This document shows, piece by piece, positions 63,600 to 64,000 of a stretch of DNA of 64,000 nucleotides. The notes below the pieces were generated by a model. It saw only the letters and a program-made list of their open reading frames with translations, did no database searches and was not told the DNA's origin. Both the position numbers and the translations under genes were made by a program. Each line of letters starts with the position of its first letter. Position 1 is the stretch's first letter. Source of the stretch: Druceiella hillmani (Eukaryota > Arthropoda > Insecta > Lepidoptera > Hepialidae). The stretch spans positions 1,312,001-1,376,000 of the forward strand of contig JAYKKI010000067.1 in the NCBI GenBank assembly GCA_039881145.1, in the 5' to 3' direction.

Positions 63600-63650
63600 T
63601 GGCGCAGTCAGTCCGTACAAGGACAGACGGGTGCGGTTCGTCTGTTGACT
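63600..63650 (+). other. Primer-binding-site-like motif and foldable leader
   Basis: TGGCGCAGTCAG (63600-63611) resembles the primer-binding site that follows the 5' LTR in many insect Ty3/gypsy-class elements. The next bases form a compact three-way junction with all stems perfectly paired. The outer stem is AGTCA (63606-63610) with TGACT (63646-63650), hairpin 1 is GTCC/GGAC, and hairpin 2 is AGACG/CGTCT. No gag or pol is visible before the window ends, so it may be an isolated fragment. Confidence 0.35.
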
Positions 63651-64000
63651 CATTCATTGAGCATACAATGATATGTGAAATAGTTAACGACTTTCATTAA
63701 ATGATCTTTGTTTCAAGTATATGTTTTTGCTTAAGTCATAAATGGGATAGTTCGTTACCAGTGACATATAAATTAATTGAAATATCGAGTACGGAGACAC
63801 GAAATTCCAATTAAATATCTCAAAGGATATTCCAACATAGTTTATTTTGTGAAAAGTAAATTCAGATACGCCATATATATGATTAGCAGAATGTGGTTTA
63901 GTTATAAACATTATAGCAACATTTAATGTTAGCTTCAATCTCTGCTCTCAAGAACAAATATTTTTGAACAAACTTAATATAACTCAATTCAAAATGTGTA
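63651..64000. other. AT-rich DNA, nothing recognised
   Basis: The minus-strand 84-codon frame 63684-63938 has no recognised motif. Confidence 0.4.

Overview
The window looks like a stretch of an AT-rich animal nuclear genome, most probably an insect. It shows no dense coding and no prokaryote-like operons. It carries decayed copies of several transposon families typical of arthropods: RTE-, R1- and Jockey/CR1-type LINEs, and Tc1 and mariner DNA transposons. It also holds many microsatellites, tandem duplications, foldback elements and one very long hexanucleotide satellite. I found no intact host gene, no tRNA or rRNA gene, and no CRISPR array. Every long open frame is either a transposon fossil or an artefact of a repeat whose period is a multiple of three. 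The species cannot be named from the sequence alone.

Layout, 1-23 kb: a 61-bp tandem repeat (1.3 kb); a truncated RTE-like LINE ending in an ATG microsatellite (2.9-3.9 kb); a foldback element made of two opposed copies of one repeat (4.9-5.1 kb), with a third half-copy at 20.7 kb; a roughly 1-kb diverged segmental duplication (7.9-9.1 and 10.6-11.6 kb) flanking a dead Tc1 transposon (9.4-10.3 kb); a possible tRNA-derived SINE (12.1 kb); a stable 70-nt hairpin (19.4 kb); an R1-like LINE remnant with a 121-bp tandem duplication on its 5' side (21.1-22.7 kb).

Layout, 23-41 kb: a mariner N-terminal fragment (23.7-24.1 kb), a weak terminal-exon candidate (24.3-24.5 kb), a LINE C-terminal tail (26.7 kb), long TA tracts, two local tandem duplications (29.9-31.2 kb), a GTGC-rich tract (32.7 kb), and the main landmark: a 3.1-kb hexamer-derived satellite (37.06-40.21 kb) ordered as TTTATA, TTTATG, a core of 12-mers, TTTATG, TTTATA.

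Layout, 41-64 kb: mostly featureless AT-rich DNA with a near-perfect 28-bp hairpin (44.3 kb), a 140-bp tandem duplication (46.8 kb), dispersed repeat pairs, a Jockey/CR1-like RT relic (51.4-52.4 kb), a 42-bp degenerate minisatellite (52.7 kb), two 500-bp inverted arms separated by 1.4 kb (53.8 and 55.7 kb), a 242-bp foldback MITE (58.1 kb), another LINE RT relic (58.7-59.3 kb), a LINE ORF1 (gag-like) relic (61-62.1 kb), and a primer-binding-site-like motif followed by a foldable leader (63.6 kb). No group of genes here works together as a pathway. The biology on show is transposon decay and local tandem or inverted duplication.
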